Origin: Lachnospiraceae bacterium
GTDB taxonomy: Bacteria > Bacillota > Clostridia > Lachnospirales > Lachnospiraceae
Assembly: GCA_004557975.1 (NCBI GenBank)
Contig: SFEV01000026.1
Location: forward strand, 1-38,335
Reading direction: 5' to 3'
Length of the DNA: 38,335 bases
Of this stretch, positions 22,492 through 31,434 are shown in pieces (position 1 is the first letter of the stretch; every line of letters starts with the position of its first letter). The notes beneath the pieces were generated by a model. That model saw nothing but the letters and a program-made list of their open reading frames with translations, was not told the DNA's origin and did not search any database. The position numbers were made by a program, and so were the translations under genes.

Positions 22492-22537
22492 AAAATCCCC
22501 TGCCCGGTGTTTTACGCACCTGAAGCAGGGGATTTTT
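22492..22537 (+). terminator. Bidirectional terminator, copy 1 of a repeated hairpin element
   Basis: Arms AAAATCCCCTGC (22492-22503) and GCAGGGGATTTT (22525-22536) form a 12-base stem, flanked by T-runs on both strands. It serves the S1-domain gene and the convergent carbohydrate operon. The stem and much of the loop (GTGTTTT...ACCTGA) recur at 33418-33457. Confidence 0.88.
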
Positions 22538-22552
22538 AAGATATACTTATGA

Positions 22553-23194
22553 TTATTCTTCCGCGTCCATGCTGACGTCCGGCTCATGTTTTTTCAGCAC
22601 CCGTTCCAGAAATTCCGACAGTACAAATACCAGCGGACCGGGAGCAAAGAAAAACAGAAGCGGGATTCTCCAGATCAGAGCACCGAAACACAGCAGAGTC
22701 ACTGCCAGTGCAACGGTAGTCAGAAGATAACGTACTGTCATATAGATGGAAATCTTCAGAATCCATCCCACACTCATGTCAAATCTGGACAGAGACGGAA
22801 AAGCATAGCACATCATCAGAATCAGGAATATTGTCAGTGCTGAATACAGAACGATGAAAAACAATCCTGTATACCCGTCTGTCTTCGCTGTGAGAATTCC
22901 CACATTCAGCTGAAGAATATAAAACAGCACAACGAAAATCACCCAAAGAATGATTCCCGGCTTCAGATTTCGCTTATAGGAACGGAAGAATTCATGAGCC
23001 GCATAACCGTTGTTATTTTTCACTGATTTTACGATCGCATAATACAGCGCTGTGGTGGACACACCCACTGTCACCAGAGGCAGGCAGCCGACAATCCACA
23101 AAAAACCAAGCATCAGCGTATCAAATATTTTTTCACAGAACGACACAAATGTGCCGCCAAATCCAAAAAATCCTCCCGAATCTCCGTTCCTCAT
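22553..23194 (-). CDS. YesL/DUF624 family membrane protein
   Basis: A 213-residue membrane protein with about five helices and the DUF624 pattern: an N-terminal Gly/Phe-rich stretch, LGFLWIVGCLPLVTVGVSTTALYY around residues 30-53, and a C-terminal APGPLVFVLSEFLERVL-type end. YesL-like proteins accompany YesM/YesN and sugar-ABC operons in Bacillus and Clostridia; their function is not established, though a role in transporter or sensor assembly is often guessed. The start ATG at 23194 has GAGGA with good spacing; the in-frame ATG at 23218 lies inside the preceding gene. It is the last gene of the carbohydrate operon, overlapping or abutting the end of the GH31 gene. Confidence 0.88.
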   Translation of the reverse strand: MRNGDSGGFFGFGGTFVSFCEKIFDTLMLGFLWIVGCLPLVTVGVSTTALYYAIVKSVKNNNGYAAHEFFRSYKRNLKPGIILWVIFVVLFYILQLNVGILTAKTDGYTGLFFIVLYSALTIFLILMMCYAFPSLSRFDMSVGWILKISIYMTVRYLLTTVALAVTLLCFGALIWRIPLLFFFAPGPLVFVLSEFLERVLKKHEPDVSMDAEE

Positions 23195-23204
23195 ATCTGT
23201 TTCC

Positions 23205-25232
23205 TCACGCCTTTCCAAATCCAGGAACTGCTTCTATCGCTTTCGCCACTGCCGATCCGGCTTTCACATACACCGGAATCGCCTCGTAAGGCGCTGCACC
23301 CTTAATGATCTGACCGCCTTCATATTCTGTTCCGTCATTGATATTTACCCACTGTCCTTTCGGCAGGTATACCTGACGTTCTCTGAGACCTTCATACAGA
23401 ATGGGGGCTACCAGCAGATCCGGGCCAAACATATACTGGTCCTCGATCTCCCATACCTTCTCATCCTCCGGATAATCGTAGAACAGAGGACGCATCAGCG
23501 GTGTACCCTTTTCATGAGCAGCTGCCATCAGCTCTCTGATGTATGGACGCATGGCTTCTCTCAGCTCAATATATTTCCGGCAGATCTCATACACCCGGTC
23601 TCCATAGCTCCAGATCTCATTCTCAGCTCCGCTGATATGCTTTCCGCCGCCGGTGGTGCCAAGAGGCTCCTTAAAAGGTTCACGGAAGCCGTGCAGACGC
23701 ATAACCGGGCAGAATGCTCCGAAAGCGAACCAGCGCACAAAGCATTCCTTAAAGGCTTCATCATAGATATTGCCGCCGTGGAAACCGCCGATGTCCGTGG
23801 TCCACCACGGTATTCCGGAAATTCCCATGTTCAGGCCTGCAGCAAGCTGATTTCTCAGTGCACGGAAAGAAGAATCAATATCTCCCGACCATACCAGAGC
23901 TCCATATTTCTGGCTGCCTGCCCATGCACAGCGGAGCAGATTTACGATGTTGGTCTGACCTTCTGCTTCCATGCCCTCATAGGCCATCCGGGCATAATAT
24001 TTCGGGAAAAGATTTCCCACTTCCATATCGGCTCCCAGATAATAGCGGTAATGTTCGAATTCATATCCTGTGAACTCCGGCTCTGCCTCATCCAGCCAGA
24101 ATATTTTGATTCCCAGATCATAATAATTCTTTTTGATCTTGTCCCACACGTATTTTCTGCCGTCAGGATGAGTCACATCAATAATGCAGGCATCGCCCAG
24201 CTGTCCCAGACGTTTGCCGTACTCGGACCGGGTCAGATATCCCAGCTCTCTCATTTCCTCATAATTCTCGCTTTCACCGTCCACCGTGGGCCAGACAGAA
24301 ACCATCAGTTCCATGCCCATTTCTTTCAGCTCACGTACCATGGCAGCCGGATCCGGCCAGTAATCCAGGTCGAATTTCCAGTCTCCCTGATGAGGCCAGT
24401 GGAAGAAATCCACCACAATCACATTCACCGGGATTCCCCTTCTGTGATACTCTCTTGCCACCTCCAGGATTTCATCCTGAGTCTGATAGCGCAGCTTGCA
24501 CTGCCAGAATCCCATACCGTACTCCGGCATCATGGGCACCTTGCCGGTGGCATCCGCGTACGCTTCTTCTATTTCCGCCGGAGTATCTCCTGCCGTAATC
24601 CAGTAATCCAGCTGTTTGGTGGACTCTGCCACCCACTCCGTCACATTTTTTCCGAAAGTCACATGACCTATGGCCGGATTGTTCCACAGCACACCGTAGC
24701 CCTTGTTCGAAAGTACGAACGGCACACTTGCCTGCGAATTTCTCTGCGCCAGCTCAATCACACAGCCCTTCACATCAAGGTACGGCTGCTGATACTGTCC
24801 CATACCGTAAAGCTTCTCGCCCGGATTTGCCTCCAGGCGGTAGGTCAGCTTATAATTGTCTGCCCCTGATCTTGGCTGGAAGGTGCGGGGAACGATTTCA
24901 AGTGCACTGGCAAACTTATCGCTTCCCTCGTACATATCTCTCGTTCTGTCATACTCCTCCAGAAGAAGTTCGCCTTTCTGGTTTGTAAATCGGAGAACTC
25001 CGGTGTCTGTCACGATACAGGTAATCTTTCCGTTCGTGATCTCAGCCTGTTTCCCGCGAATCGCGATCTTTGCATCGGAGGATTCCGGCAGAAGCAGGGC
25101 GCTGTTGTCATCGGAGATAAACTCATGACGCTGTGTTGCCCGGATTCTCAGGCTGTTTTTTCCCCAGGGTTCAATCAGAAGAAGCTCCTTGTCATTTCTT
25201 CTGTATAATTTGTTTCCTTCCTGTCTAAGCAT
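23205..25232 (-). CDS. Glycoside hydrolase family 31 alpha-glycosidase (first tandem copy by position)
   Basis: A roughly 675-residue cytoplasmic retaining alpha-glycosidase (no signal peptide). The N-terminal beta domain contains KLYGMGQYQQPYLD. The TIM barrel has GFWQCKLRYQ and VIVVDFFHWPHQGDW. The nucleophile Asp is in FWLDEAEPE (residue 381) and the acid/base Asp in VWSGDIDSS (451). The WLDEAEPE form is seen in the alpha-xylosidase-like branch rather than in FWNDMNEP alpha-glucosidases, so alpha-xylosides are a fair candidate substrate (inference). ATG at 25232 has GGAGG nine bases upstream; ATG at 25238 is too close to the site. It is a clear paralogue of the next gene at 25260-27326, and both lie downstream of a sugar ABC transporter. 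Confidence 0.93.
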   Translation of the reverse strand: MLRQEGNKLYRRNDKELLLIEPWGKNSLRIRATQRHEFISDDNSALLLPESSDAKIAIRGKQAEITNGKITCIVTDTGVLRFTNQKGELLLEEYDRTRDMYEGSDKFASALEIVPRTFQPRSGADNYKLTYRLEANPGEKLYGMGQYQQPYLDVKGCVIELAQRNSQASVPFVLSNKGYGVLWNNPAIGHVTFGKNVTEWVAESTKQLDYWITAGDTPAEIEEAYADATGKVPMMPEYGMGFWQCKLRYQTQDEILEVAREYHRRGIPVNVIVVDFFHWPHQGDWKFDLDYWPDPAAMVRELKEMGMELMVSVWPTVDGESENYEEMRELGYLTRSEYGKRLGQLGDACIIDVTHPDGRKYVWDKIKKNYYDLGIKIFWLDEAEPEFTGYEFEHYRYYLGADMEVGNLFPKYYARMAYEGMEAEGQTNIVNLLRCAWAGSQKYGALVWSGDIDSSFRALRNQLAAGLNMGISGIPWWTTDIGGFHGGNIYDEAFKECFVRWFAFGAFCPVMRLHGFREPFKEPLGTTGGGKHISGAENEIWSYGDRVYEICRKYIELREAMRPYIRELMAAAHEKGTPLMRPLFYDYPEDEKVWEIEDQYMFGPDLLVAPILYEGLRERQVYLPKGQWVNINDGTEYEGGQIIKGAAPYEAIPVYVKAGSAVAKAIEAVPGFGKA

Positions 25233-25259
25233 ACTCATATACCTCCGTATACGGATATT

Positions 25260-27326
25260 TTATACTTCCAGTCTAAACTCATCTCTCGTAAACACCGGCA
25301 GCTGATCCAGAGGTGTCTCCGCAGTGATCGTCTGTCCGCCCTCAAAGCTTTCTCCGGTCCATACATTGGTCCATCTTGCCCCTTCCGGAAGATAAACATC
25401 TTTCGTCTTCTGACCACGCTCCATAACCGGTGCCACCAGAATATCCGGGCCAAACATATACTCAGATTCATTGTCCCATGCCTTCTTATCCTGCGGGAAG
25501 TCATAGAACAGCGGACGCATAACCGGATCTCCCTTCTCATGGGCTGCCTGCATCAGGCTGCGGGTATACGGACGCATATTTTCTCTGATATTGATATATT
25601 TCCTGCAGATCTCGTACACTTCATCCCCGTAGGACCAGATCTCATTCGGTGCGCCTGACACACACTCTGCTCCGCCGGTCGTTCCGTACTGAGGCTGGTA
25701 CGGCATACGATAACCGTGCAGACGCATAACCGGGCAGAACGTACCGTACTCAAACCAGCGCACAAATACCTCATGGTATTCTTTGTCGTAAATATTTGCA
25801 CCGAAGAATCCTCCGATATCCGTAGTCCACCACGGAATTCCGGCGATTCCCATATTCAGGCCTGCCGCAAACTGATTCTGCAGGCTTTCAAAAGTAGAAT
25901 GGATATCTCCCGACCAGACGAGAGCACCGTATTTCTGGCTGCCTGCCCAAGCACAGCGAAGCAGATTTACGATATTTTCCTGTCCCTCTGCCCGCATGCC
26001 GTCAAAGAAGGTCTGAGCGTACATAACCGGATAAATATTTCCGATCTGCACATTCGGTCCCAGATGATAACGGTAATTTTCAAAATCATAGACCGTATAT
26101 TCCGGCTCCGCCTCATCCAGCCAGAAGATCTTTACACCCTTGTCATAGTAATTCTTCTTGCACTTCTCCCACACATATTCTCTGGCTTCCGGATTGGTGG
26201 GGTCATACTGGATGGTGTTGCCCATGTAAACGTTGTCGATGCGGACACCCTTTTCCACTCTGGTAAGCAGGCCTTTCGCCTTCATTTCCTGGAAATTCTC
26301 GCTCTTGTAATCCACCATCGGCCATACGGATACCATCAGCTCGATACCCATCTCCTTCAGCTCGGCAATCATGGCATCCGGATCCGGCCAGTAGGTAGGA
26401 TCAAACCGCCAGTCGCCCTGTTTCGGCCAGTGGAAGAAATCCACCACGATCACATCAATGGGAATCTGTCTTCTCTTGTACTCGCGGGCCACCTCCAGCA
26501 GCTCCTCCTGTGTCTGGTAGCGCAGCTTGCACTGCCAGAAACCGAGGCCGTACTCCGGCATCATGGGCACCTTGCCTGTGGCATCCGCATACGCCTGCTC
26601 GATCTCAGCCGGCGTATCGCCTGCCGTGATCCAGTAGTCCAGCTTCTTTGTGGACTGTGCTTCCCAGGTGGTGATATTCTTGTTGAAGCTTACGCGTCCC
26701 ACTGCCGGATTGTTCCAGAGGAATCCATATCCGAGTGAGGACAGCACAAAAGGTACGCTGGCCTGAGAATTCCTGTGAGCAAGCTCCAGCTCAGCCCCTT
26801 TTACATCCAGGAACTTCTGCTGATACTGTCCCATACCGAAAAGCTTTTCCTCCGGATTGGACTCAAAACGCATGGTAAGCTGATAGTCACCGCCGATAAT
26901 AGGCTTGAACTCCCTTGCCTCCACCTCCAGAGAACTGGTGGTCTTCGCAAACATGTCCTCCCTGTTACGGACATATTCCTCCAGCAGCACTTCATCTTTC
27001 TGATTGTAGAATATGATCTTGCCGATATTATTGATCACGGCTTTGATCTTGCCGTTTACGATCTCCGCAGAATATCTGTGAATCGTAATCTGACTCTCTG
27101 TCGTCTCCGGTTTGCCGTCCAGAGCCCACAGTTCCTCCGGCATCTGAGCCATCTTGGAGGCACGGACACGGAAGCTGTTCGCTCCCCACGGCTCTATGAG
27201 CACGCGCTCCGCATCATAGCGGTAGCAGAGAGCCCCTTCTCTTTCTTCAAAATAACCCAACAGAAAATCATTGTCTGATCGAAAGTCACCACTGGGTTCT
27301 CCTTCTCTTTTTGCAAAATCAGGCAT
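25260..27326 (-). CDS. Glycoside hydrolase family 31 alpha-glycosidase (second tandem copy by position)
   Basis: A 688-residue paralogue of the adjacent GH31 gene, sharing long near-identical blocks such as TPAEIEQAYADATGKVPMMP. The catalytic nucleophile is D404 in FWLDEAEPE and the acid/base D474 in VWSGDIHSTF. The differences lie mostly in the N-terminal domain and in the barrel loop with an MGNTIQYDPTNPEAREYVW stretch, which may shift substrate chain length or linkage. It has no signal peptide, so it acts on imported sugar. The start follows AAAAGGAGG. It is transcribed before the other GH31, 15 bases after the permease gene. A tandem pair of closely related enzymes suggests duplication with some specialisation. 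Confidence 0.94.
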   Translation of the reverse strand: MPDFAKREGEPSGDFRSDNDFLLGYFEEREGALCYRYDAERVLIEPWGANSFRVRASKMAQMPEELWALDGKPETTESQITIHRYSAEIVNGKIKAVINNIGKIIFYNQKDEVLLEEYVRNREDMFAKTTSSLEVEAREFKPIIGGDYQLTMRFESNPEEKLFGMGQYQQKFLDVKGAELELAHRNSQASVPFVLSSLGYGFLWNNPAVGRVSFNKNITTWEAQSTKKLDYWITAGDTPAEIEQAYADATGKVPMMPEYGLGFWQCKLRYQTQEELLEVAREYKRRQIPIDVIVVDFFHWPKQGDWRFDPTYWPDPDAMIAELKEMGIELMVSVWPMVDYKSENFQEMKAKGLLTRVEKGVRIDNVYMGNTIQYDPTNPEAREYVWEKCKKNYYDKGVKIFWLDEAEPEYTVYDFENYRYHLGPNVQIGNIYPVMYAQTFFDGMRAEGQENIVNLLRCAWAGSQKYGALVWSGDIHSTFESLQNQFAAGLNMGIAGIPWWTTDIGGFFGANIYDKEYHEVFVRWFEYGTFCPVMRLHGYRMPYQPQYGTTGGAECVSGAPNEIWSYGDEVYEICRKYINIRENMRPYTRSLMQAAHEKGDPVMRPLFYDFPQDKKAWDNESEYMFGPDILVAPVMERGQKTKDVYLPEGARWTNVWTGESFEGGQTITAETPLDQLPVFTRDEFRLEV

Positions 27327-27341
27327 TACAATTTCCTCCTT

Positions 27342-28199
27342 TTATTCTTTTACGGCTCCTGCAGTCAGACCGCCAACGATATATTTCTGCAGGAACACAA
27401 ACAGTAAAATAACCGGCATAACAAGAATTGCTCCGTATGCCATAATACAGTTCCATTTCGTACCGTACTTACTCTGGAATCTGTAAATGTTTGCGGTCAG
27501 AGGACGCATCTCCGGCTTAACATTAAATGTCATAGAATAAGCCAGGTCATTCCAGCCGTTCAGGAAAGAGATTACGACTACCGTAATGATACCGGTCTTG
27601 ATCGCCGGAATCATGATCCTGAAAAACGCCTGAAATACATTACATCCATCAATACGGGCTGCATCATCCAGTGCAGTGGGCACTCCCTTGAAATAGGGTC
27701 TCAGCGTCACCACGATAAACGGAACAGATCCGGAAGCAATGGCGATGGCCGGTCCCCAGTATGTACCAAGCAGATGAAGCTTGTTGAAAATCAGGTACAT
27801 CGGTGTCAGCATCAGCGATGCAGGGAGCATCTGCGTTACCAGGAAGGTAAGAAGAAAACTCTTGCTTCCCGGCATCTTATAACGTCCCATACCGTAAGCT
27901 GCCGGAACACCGAATACCATGGAGATCGTCATGGAACACAGCGCGATAAACAGGCTGTTTTTCAGTGATGACAAAAACTCACGGTCAGTCAGGTTCATCA
28001 GCCATGGTTCTACCGTAAAGTTGTGCGGATAATACGTTACGACCTTTCCGAAGGATTCTGCATCACTCTTGAAAGACATGGCCAGGATCCAGTAAATCGG
28101 AAACAGGAAAACAATGGCAATAAGTACTGCAATCACACACAGGAGGAGATTCCTTCTGGCTTCCTTTGACGTAAAGATCGAATTCTTTCCCTTAGTCAT
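27342..28199 (-). CDS. Carbohydrate ABC transporter permease, MalG type
   Basis: A 285-residue inner-membrane subunit of a CUT1-type sugar importer. It has six membrane helices, the first near residues 20-42, and the cytoplasmic EAA loop AARIDGCNVFQAFFRIMIPA near residues 185-204, which contacts the ATPase. The MalG-like C-terminus YIVGGLTAGAVKE is intact. ATG at 28199 has GGAGGAT upstream; an in-frame ATG at 28208 overlaps the ribosome-binding site and the stop of the preceding permease. The two permease genes are effectively contiguous. No ATP-binding protein gene is in the operon, so a multifunctional MsmK-like ATPase elsewhere presumably energises it. Confidence 0.95.
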   Translation of the reverse strand: MTKGKNSIFTSKEARRNLLLCVIAVLIAIVFLFPIYWILAMSFKSDAESFGKVVTYYPHNFTVEPWLMNLTDREFLSSLKNSLFIALCSMTISMVFGVPAAYGMGRYKMPGSKSFLLTFLVTQMLPASLMLTPMYLIFNKLHLLGTYWGPAIAIASGSVPFIVVTLRPYFKGVPTALDDAARIDGCNVFQAFFRIMIPAIKTGIITVVVISFLNGWNDLAYSMTFNVKPEMRPLTANIYRFQSKYGTKWNCIMAYGAILVMPVILLFVFLQKYIVGGLTAGAVKE

Positions 28200-28200
28200 A

Positions 28201-29094
28201 CTAATCATCCTCCTTTGAAATCATACGCAGGTAGAAAAGTCCTACCACGAACAGACAGCAGAACAGCACAATCGCCGCCGCAGAACCCTTTGAGAACTCA
28301 TACTGGGTAAAGGACAGTGTATAAGCATAAGTACCCAGAACGTCCGTCGCATTCAGCGGACCTCCGCTGGTCATAACGAACTGGAGATCGAATGCCTTGA
28401 ACGTATAGATAAAGCCAAGCATCAGTACGGACGCGATGGCCGGCTTCATCAGCGGCAGAGTAATGTGCAGGAACTTCTGGATTGACGAAGCTCCGTCCAC
28501 CTCCGCACTTTCATAGACATCCTGGGAGATACCGGTAAGGCCGGAAGTAAGCAGCAGCATATTAAAGGGGATACCTACCCAACAGTTCACTGCAATAATG
28601 GCTATCATAGCTGTGTTGCCCTGCAAAAGCCACTCCACCGGCTGCTGGATCAGATGAAGCTTCATAAGCAGGTCGTTGATTACACCACTGGATACATCAA
28701 ACATGTTCTTACCAAGAAGAGCCGTTACCGACATCGGCATCATGTAGCCCACCAGAATCATACCACGGATAGGCCCTGCCAGGGTAAACTTTTTTGAGAA
28801 AAACATGGCAAAAATGAATCCGATGGTAAACTGGAAAACGAGACATCCTATGGTAAATACCAGGGTATTTTTAAATATCAGCTGAAAGGTCGGATCCTGA
28901 AACAGTTCTGTAAAATTCTGAAGTCCTACGAAGACGTCTGTACCGGACTTGAAAGTCTTGACATTGACATTCCGGAAGGCCAGACGGATATTATAAATCA
29001 GCGGATATCCCAGAACAATCAGGATATAGAGAAATCCCGGAAGGACGAACATATAGCCTTCCAGCTTCTTCTTTTTCGCTATCGTCATTTTCAT
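28201..29094 (-). CDS. Carbohydrate ABC transporter permease, MalF/UgpA type
   Basis: A 297-residue membrane subunit pairing with the MalG-type permease. Six predicted helices; the first follows a Lys-rich N-terminus (residues 15-35). The EAA loop VDGASSIQKFLHITLPLMKPA is near residues 195-215. The C-terminal helix ends in FYLRMISKEDD. The start ATG at 29092-29094 has AGGAG upstream. It is separated from the solute-binding protein gene by a strong hairpin that should lower its expression relative to that gene. It belongs to the same operon as the two GH31 genes, which points to an alpha-linked oligosaccharide as cargo. Confidence 0.95.
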   Translation of the reverse strand: MKMTIAKKKKLEGYMFVLPGFLYILIVLGYPLIYNIRLAFRNVNVKTFKSGTDVFVGLQNFTELFQDPTFQLIFKNTLVFTIGCLVFQFTIGFIFAMFFSKKFTLAGPIRGMILVGYMMPMSVTALLGKNMFDVSSGVINDLLMKLHLIQQPVEWLLQGNTAMIAIIAVNCWVGIPFNMLLLTSGLTGISQDVYESAEVDGASSIQKFLHITLPLMKPAIASVLMLGFIYTFKAFDLQFVMTSGGPLNATDVLGTYAYTLSFTQYEFSKGSAAAIVLFCCLFVVGLFYLRMISKEDD

Positions 29095-29124
29095 ACTGTC
29101 ACACTCCTGTTATGATATGATAAT

Positions 29125-29157
29125 AAAAGGACTGCTGCCTCGTAAGGCAGCAGTCCT
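29125..29157 (-). terminator. Intra-operon hairpin between the solute-binding protein and permease genes
   Basis: A perfect 12-base stem (AGGACTGCTGCC at 29128-29139 with GGCAGCAGTCCT at 29146-29157) and 6-base loop, followed on the minus strand by TTTT. It is probably a partial terminator or 3'-stabiliser that keeps binding-protein mRNA in excess. Confidence 0.8.
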
Positions 29158-29172
29158 GTCACTGTGTCTAAC

Positions 29173-30459
29173 TTACGGAAGAGGAACTTCCGCAACGATC
29201 GGGTCAATGACTGCTGCCGCATCAGCTACTGCAGTTGCCGCATCTTTCTCGCCAAGGAGAACTGCCTGCTCTGCTGTATAAAGAGCTTCGGAAATAGTCG
29301 GCCATGACTCGTGAGGTCCTCTTGCCACTGCGAATTCCATAGAATCGTTGAATACTTTGTATCTTTCATCAGCTGTCCAGAAATCCTTCAGTTCAACTGC
29401 ATCACCACGAACCGGAAGCTTTCCTGCTACTTCACACCAGTCTGCATTGCACTGTGCGGACTGCATATATTTCAGGAAATCCACACAAGCTTCTACGTCT
29501 GCAGCACCTGCACATACACCAAAGTTCTCGCCGCCGATTACAGTAGCCTGTGCTCCGTTGGCACTCTGAGGCATCGGTACGAATGCGTATTCCCATGTTA
29601 CGGAATCCTTATAATCGCCGTCAAGCTGAGCTACCTGCCATGTACCGGACTCCAGCATTGCTGCCTTGCCTGCGATCCATGCATTCAGAGCGTCGCCCTG
29701 TCCCCAGTTAACAACTTCCTTGCTCATCCATCCGTTGGAGATCAGCTCGCCAAGTGTCTCAAATGCTGCTTTGCCTTCTTCACTGTTTACAGATGCAACT
29801 GTTGCGCCTGCGCCGTACAGCCACGGAATAAACTGGAAGGTACCTTCCTCATTTCCGATTGCACACATTGCAAAACCGTATACGCCGTTGTCCGGGTCTG
29901 TCGTTGCTTCGCAGACAGCCTTAAACTCATCCAGAGTCTTCGGCGGCTCTTCAAATCCTGCTGCCTTCAGGAGCTCCATGTTGCACAGGATAGCCAGACA
30001 GTTGGAGTTGTTCGGAAGTCCGTACAGGTTTCCTTCCGGATCCATACAGGAACTGAGCGGTCCGGGATAGAACTGATCCAGATCTTCCCATCCCTCAAGA
30101 TAGCTGGTGATATCTTCAAATACACCAAGAGAAATGTAGGAAGCCATATCCGGTGAATCCACCATACCGATATCAGGAAGCTCTCCTGAAACGGCACCAA
30201 TGGTATACTGCTTCATCAGCTCTTCACGGGAAACGAAAGTCGGAACAACGTAAATGTCACTCTGCATAGCATTGTACTCTTTGCAGACTGCATTCAGAGC
30301 TGCTGCCTCATGCTCAAAATAATGCCATACCTCAACTTCAACTCCGCCGTTCGGTTCGCCGATATCTGCCGTATCTTCAGCTGAAACGCACATACCTGCT
30401 GACAGGAATGTAGTCATAGCCATTGCGACCGCCATTGCCATACTCAGTTTTTTCTTCAT
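29173..30459 (-). CDS. ABC transporter sugar-binding protein
   Basis: A 428-residue extracellular solute-binding protein (family 1/MalE-like), with VEVWHYFEHEAAALNAVCKEYN at the mature N-terminus and a PWLYGAGA-type hinge region. It would capture the oligosaccharide and deliver it to the two permeases. The signal peptide is MKKKLSMAMAVAMAMTTFLSAG followed by MCVSAED. The only Cys has Met before it, so this is not a good lipobox, and cleavage after VSA by signal peptidase I looks more likely. That is unusual for a Gram-positive binding protein, which is normally a lipoprotein. ATG follows AAAAGGAGG. First gene of the transporter operon, with its own promoter. Confidence 0.93.
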   Translation of the reverse strand: MKKKLSMAMAVAMAMTTFLSAGMCVSAEDTADIGEPNGGVEVEVWHYFEHEAAALNAVCKEYNAMQSDIYVVPTFVSREELMKQYTIGAVSGELPDIGMVDSPDMASYISLGVFEDITSYLEGWEDLDQFYPGPLSSCMDPEGNLYGLPNNSNCLAILCNMELLKAAGFEEPPKTLDEFKAVCEATTDPDNGVYGFAMCAIGNEEGTFQFIPWLYGAGATVASVNSEEGKAAFETLGELISNGWMSKEVVNWGQGDALNAWIAGKAAMLESGTWQVAQLDGDYKDSVTWEYAFVPMPQSANGAQATVIGGENFGVCAGAADVEACVDFLKYMQSAQCNADWCEVAGKLPVRGDAVELKDFWTADERYKVFNDSMEFAVARGPHESWPTISEALYTAEQAVLLGEKDAATAVADAAAVIDPIVAEVPLP

Positions 30460-30500
30460 GATTAAATCCTCCTTTTAGTTGTCACGATCTTGATAGCTTT

Positions 30501-30529
30501 ATTTTACCGTTTTTACTTGTGCATTTCAA
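30501..30529 (-). promoter_or_regulatory. Promoter of the sugar transporter/GH31 operon
   Basis: On the minus strand, TTGAAA (30524-30529), a 17-base spacer and TAAAAT (30501-30506), about 40 bases before the binding-protein start. The region from about 30530 to 30658 upstream is very AT-rich, suitable for binding of the AraC-type regulator, but I see no clear direct repeat or cre site. Confidence 0.7.
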
Positions 30530-30658
30530 CCTATTAACTTAATATTATCCTCATATTTTAGTTCATTATTTTAAGATATTCGTATTTTTTTAAGATGCTC
30601 GCCATTTTCTTTCGTCTGTTTTGTTGCTTTTTTATTATATTATCTTATATATTTATGT

Positions 30659-30684
30659 AAAAAGGCGAAACTCACAGTTTCGCC
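30659..30684 (-). terminator. Terminator of the kinase/regulator operon
   Basis: A perfect 9-base stem, GGCGAAACT (30664-30672) and AGTTTCGCC (30676-30684), with a 3-base loop, followed on the minus strand by TTTTT. The regulator stop codon lies within it. Confidence 0.88.
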
Positions 30685-31415
30685 CTTGTATATTCTGTCA
30701 TGTTAATACCCGTTTCCTCTTTAAAACACTTATAAAAATACTTCGGATCTGAAAAACCTACCGAATATGGAATTTCATCCCTTGGAACTTCTCCCTCATC
30801 CAGCAGCTGCTTCGCCTTTTCGATTCGATATCTTCGAAGAAATCTGGAAAAATTCTCCTTTGTGTCTCGCTTAAAGAGAAAACAGAAATACTCCGCGCTG
30901 ATTCCAAGCATCTCCGAAAGCTCTTTCTGGGAAATCTTCGTCGCATAGCTGCTCTGTATGATGTCCAGAGCACGCAGAATCAGAGGATGGGCATCCGGAT
31001 ACAGCGATTTGAGGCTGTCATTCTCCGATTCCTGCTCATCCCTGGAATCTCCGTCTTCCTTCAGTCTGCACCAGACCCTGTACACTTCCTCCCTGGTCAC
31101 AGGCTTCACCAGGTAATCCACCACTCCAAGCGTGATGGCCTGACGCGCATACTCGAATTCCTCATACGCACTGATAATGACAAATTTGACCGGAATCCGG
31201 TGATCCCGAACGGCTCTGATCAGAGAGATTCCGTCCATATAGGGCATCCTGATATCCGTAAAAACCACATCCGGCCGCTGCTGACGGATCATTTCAAATG
31301 CCTGCCTCCCGTCATAAGCTTCTCCTGTCACCTCAGCCTCCGATGAAATCGATGTAAGAAGCGATTTCAGACCCCTGCAGGCACGCCTCTCGTCTTCTGC
31401 AATGATTATCCGCAT
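30672..31415 (-). CDS. YesN-like response regulator with AraC-type DNA-binding domain
   Basis: A 247-residue transcription regulator. The receiver domain (about 1-120) has the acidic pair E7-D8, the phosphoacceptor D54 in VVFTDIRMP, and K103 in VDYLVKPV. A short Asp/Glu-rich linker precedes an AraC helix-turn-helix domain (about 148-247) with ISQKELSEMLGISAEYFCFLF and the second motif PYSVGFSDPKYFYKCFKEETG. It lies 19 bases downstream of the histidine kinase gene and directly upstream of the sugar transporter operon, so it is the likely activator of that operon. It is shorter than many YesN proteins (often over 400 residues) because it lacks the long middle domain. The start follows AGGGGGAT. 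Confidence 0.95.
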   Translation of the reverse strand: MRIIIAEDERRACRGLKSLLTSISSEAEVTGEAYDGRQAFEMIRQQRPDVVFTDIRMPYMDGISLIRAVRDHRIPVKFVIISAYEEFEYARQAITLGVVDYLVKPVTREEVYRVWCRLKEDGDSRDEQESENDSLKSLYPDAHPLILRALDIIQSSYATKISQKELSEMLGISAEYFCFLFKRDTKENFSRFLRRYRIEKAKQLLDEGEVPRDEIPYSVGFSDPKYFYKCFKEETGINMTEYTRAKL

Positions 31416-31434
31416 TTTGTATCCCCCTGACTTA

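Noticed and set aside
23052..24869. A 605-codon plus-strand open frame opposite the first GH31 gene
   Set aside because: It is antisense to a strongly supported GH31 gene. Its translation is rich in His, Arg, Ser and Leu with no family resemblance, as expected when one frame of a biased coding strand lacks stops on the opposite strand.
25716..26738. A 340-codon plus-strand open frame opposite the second GH31 gene
   Set aside because: Same kind of shadow; it even resembles the shadow over the first GH31 gene because the two genes are paralogues. No ribosome-binding site or promoter supports it.
30460..30658. Search for a catabolite-repression (cre) site before the sugar operon
   Set aside because: No sequence close to the cre consensus was found by eye around the promoter.
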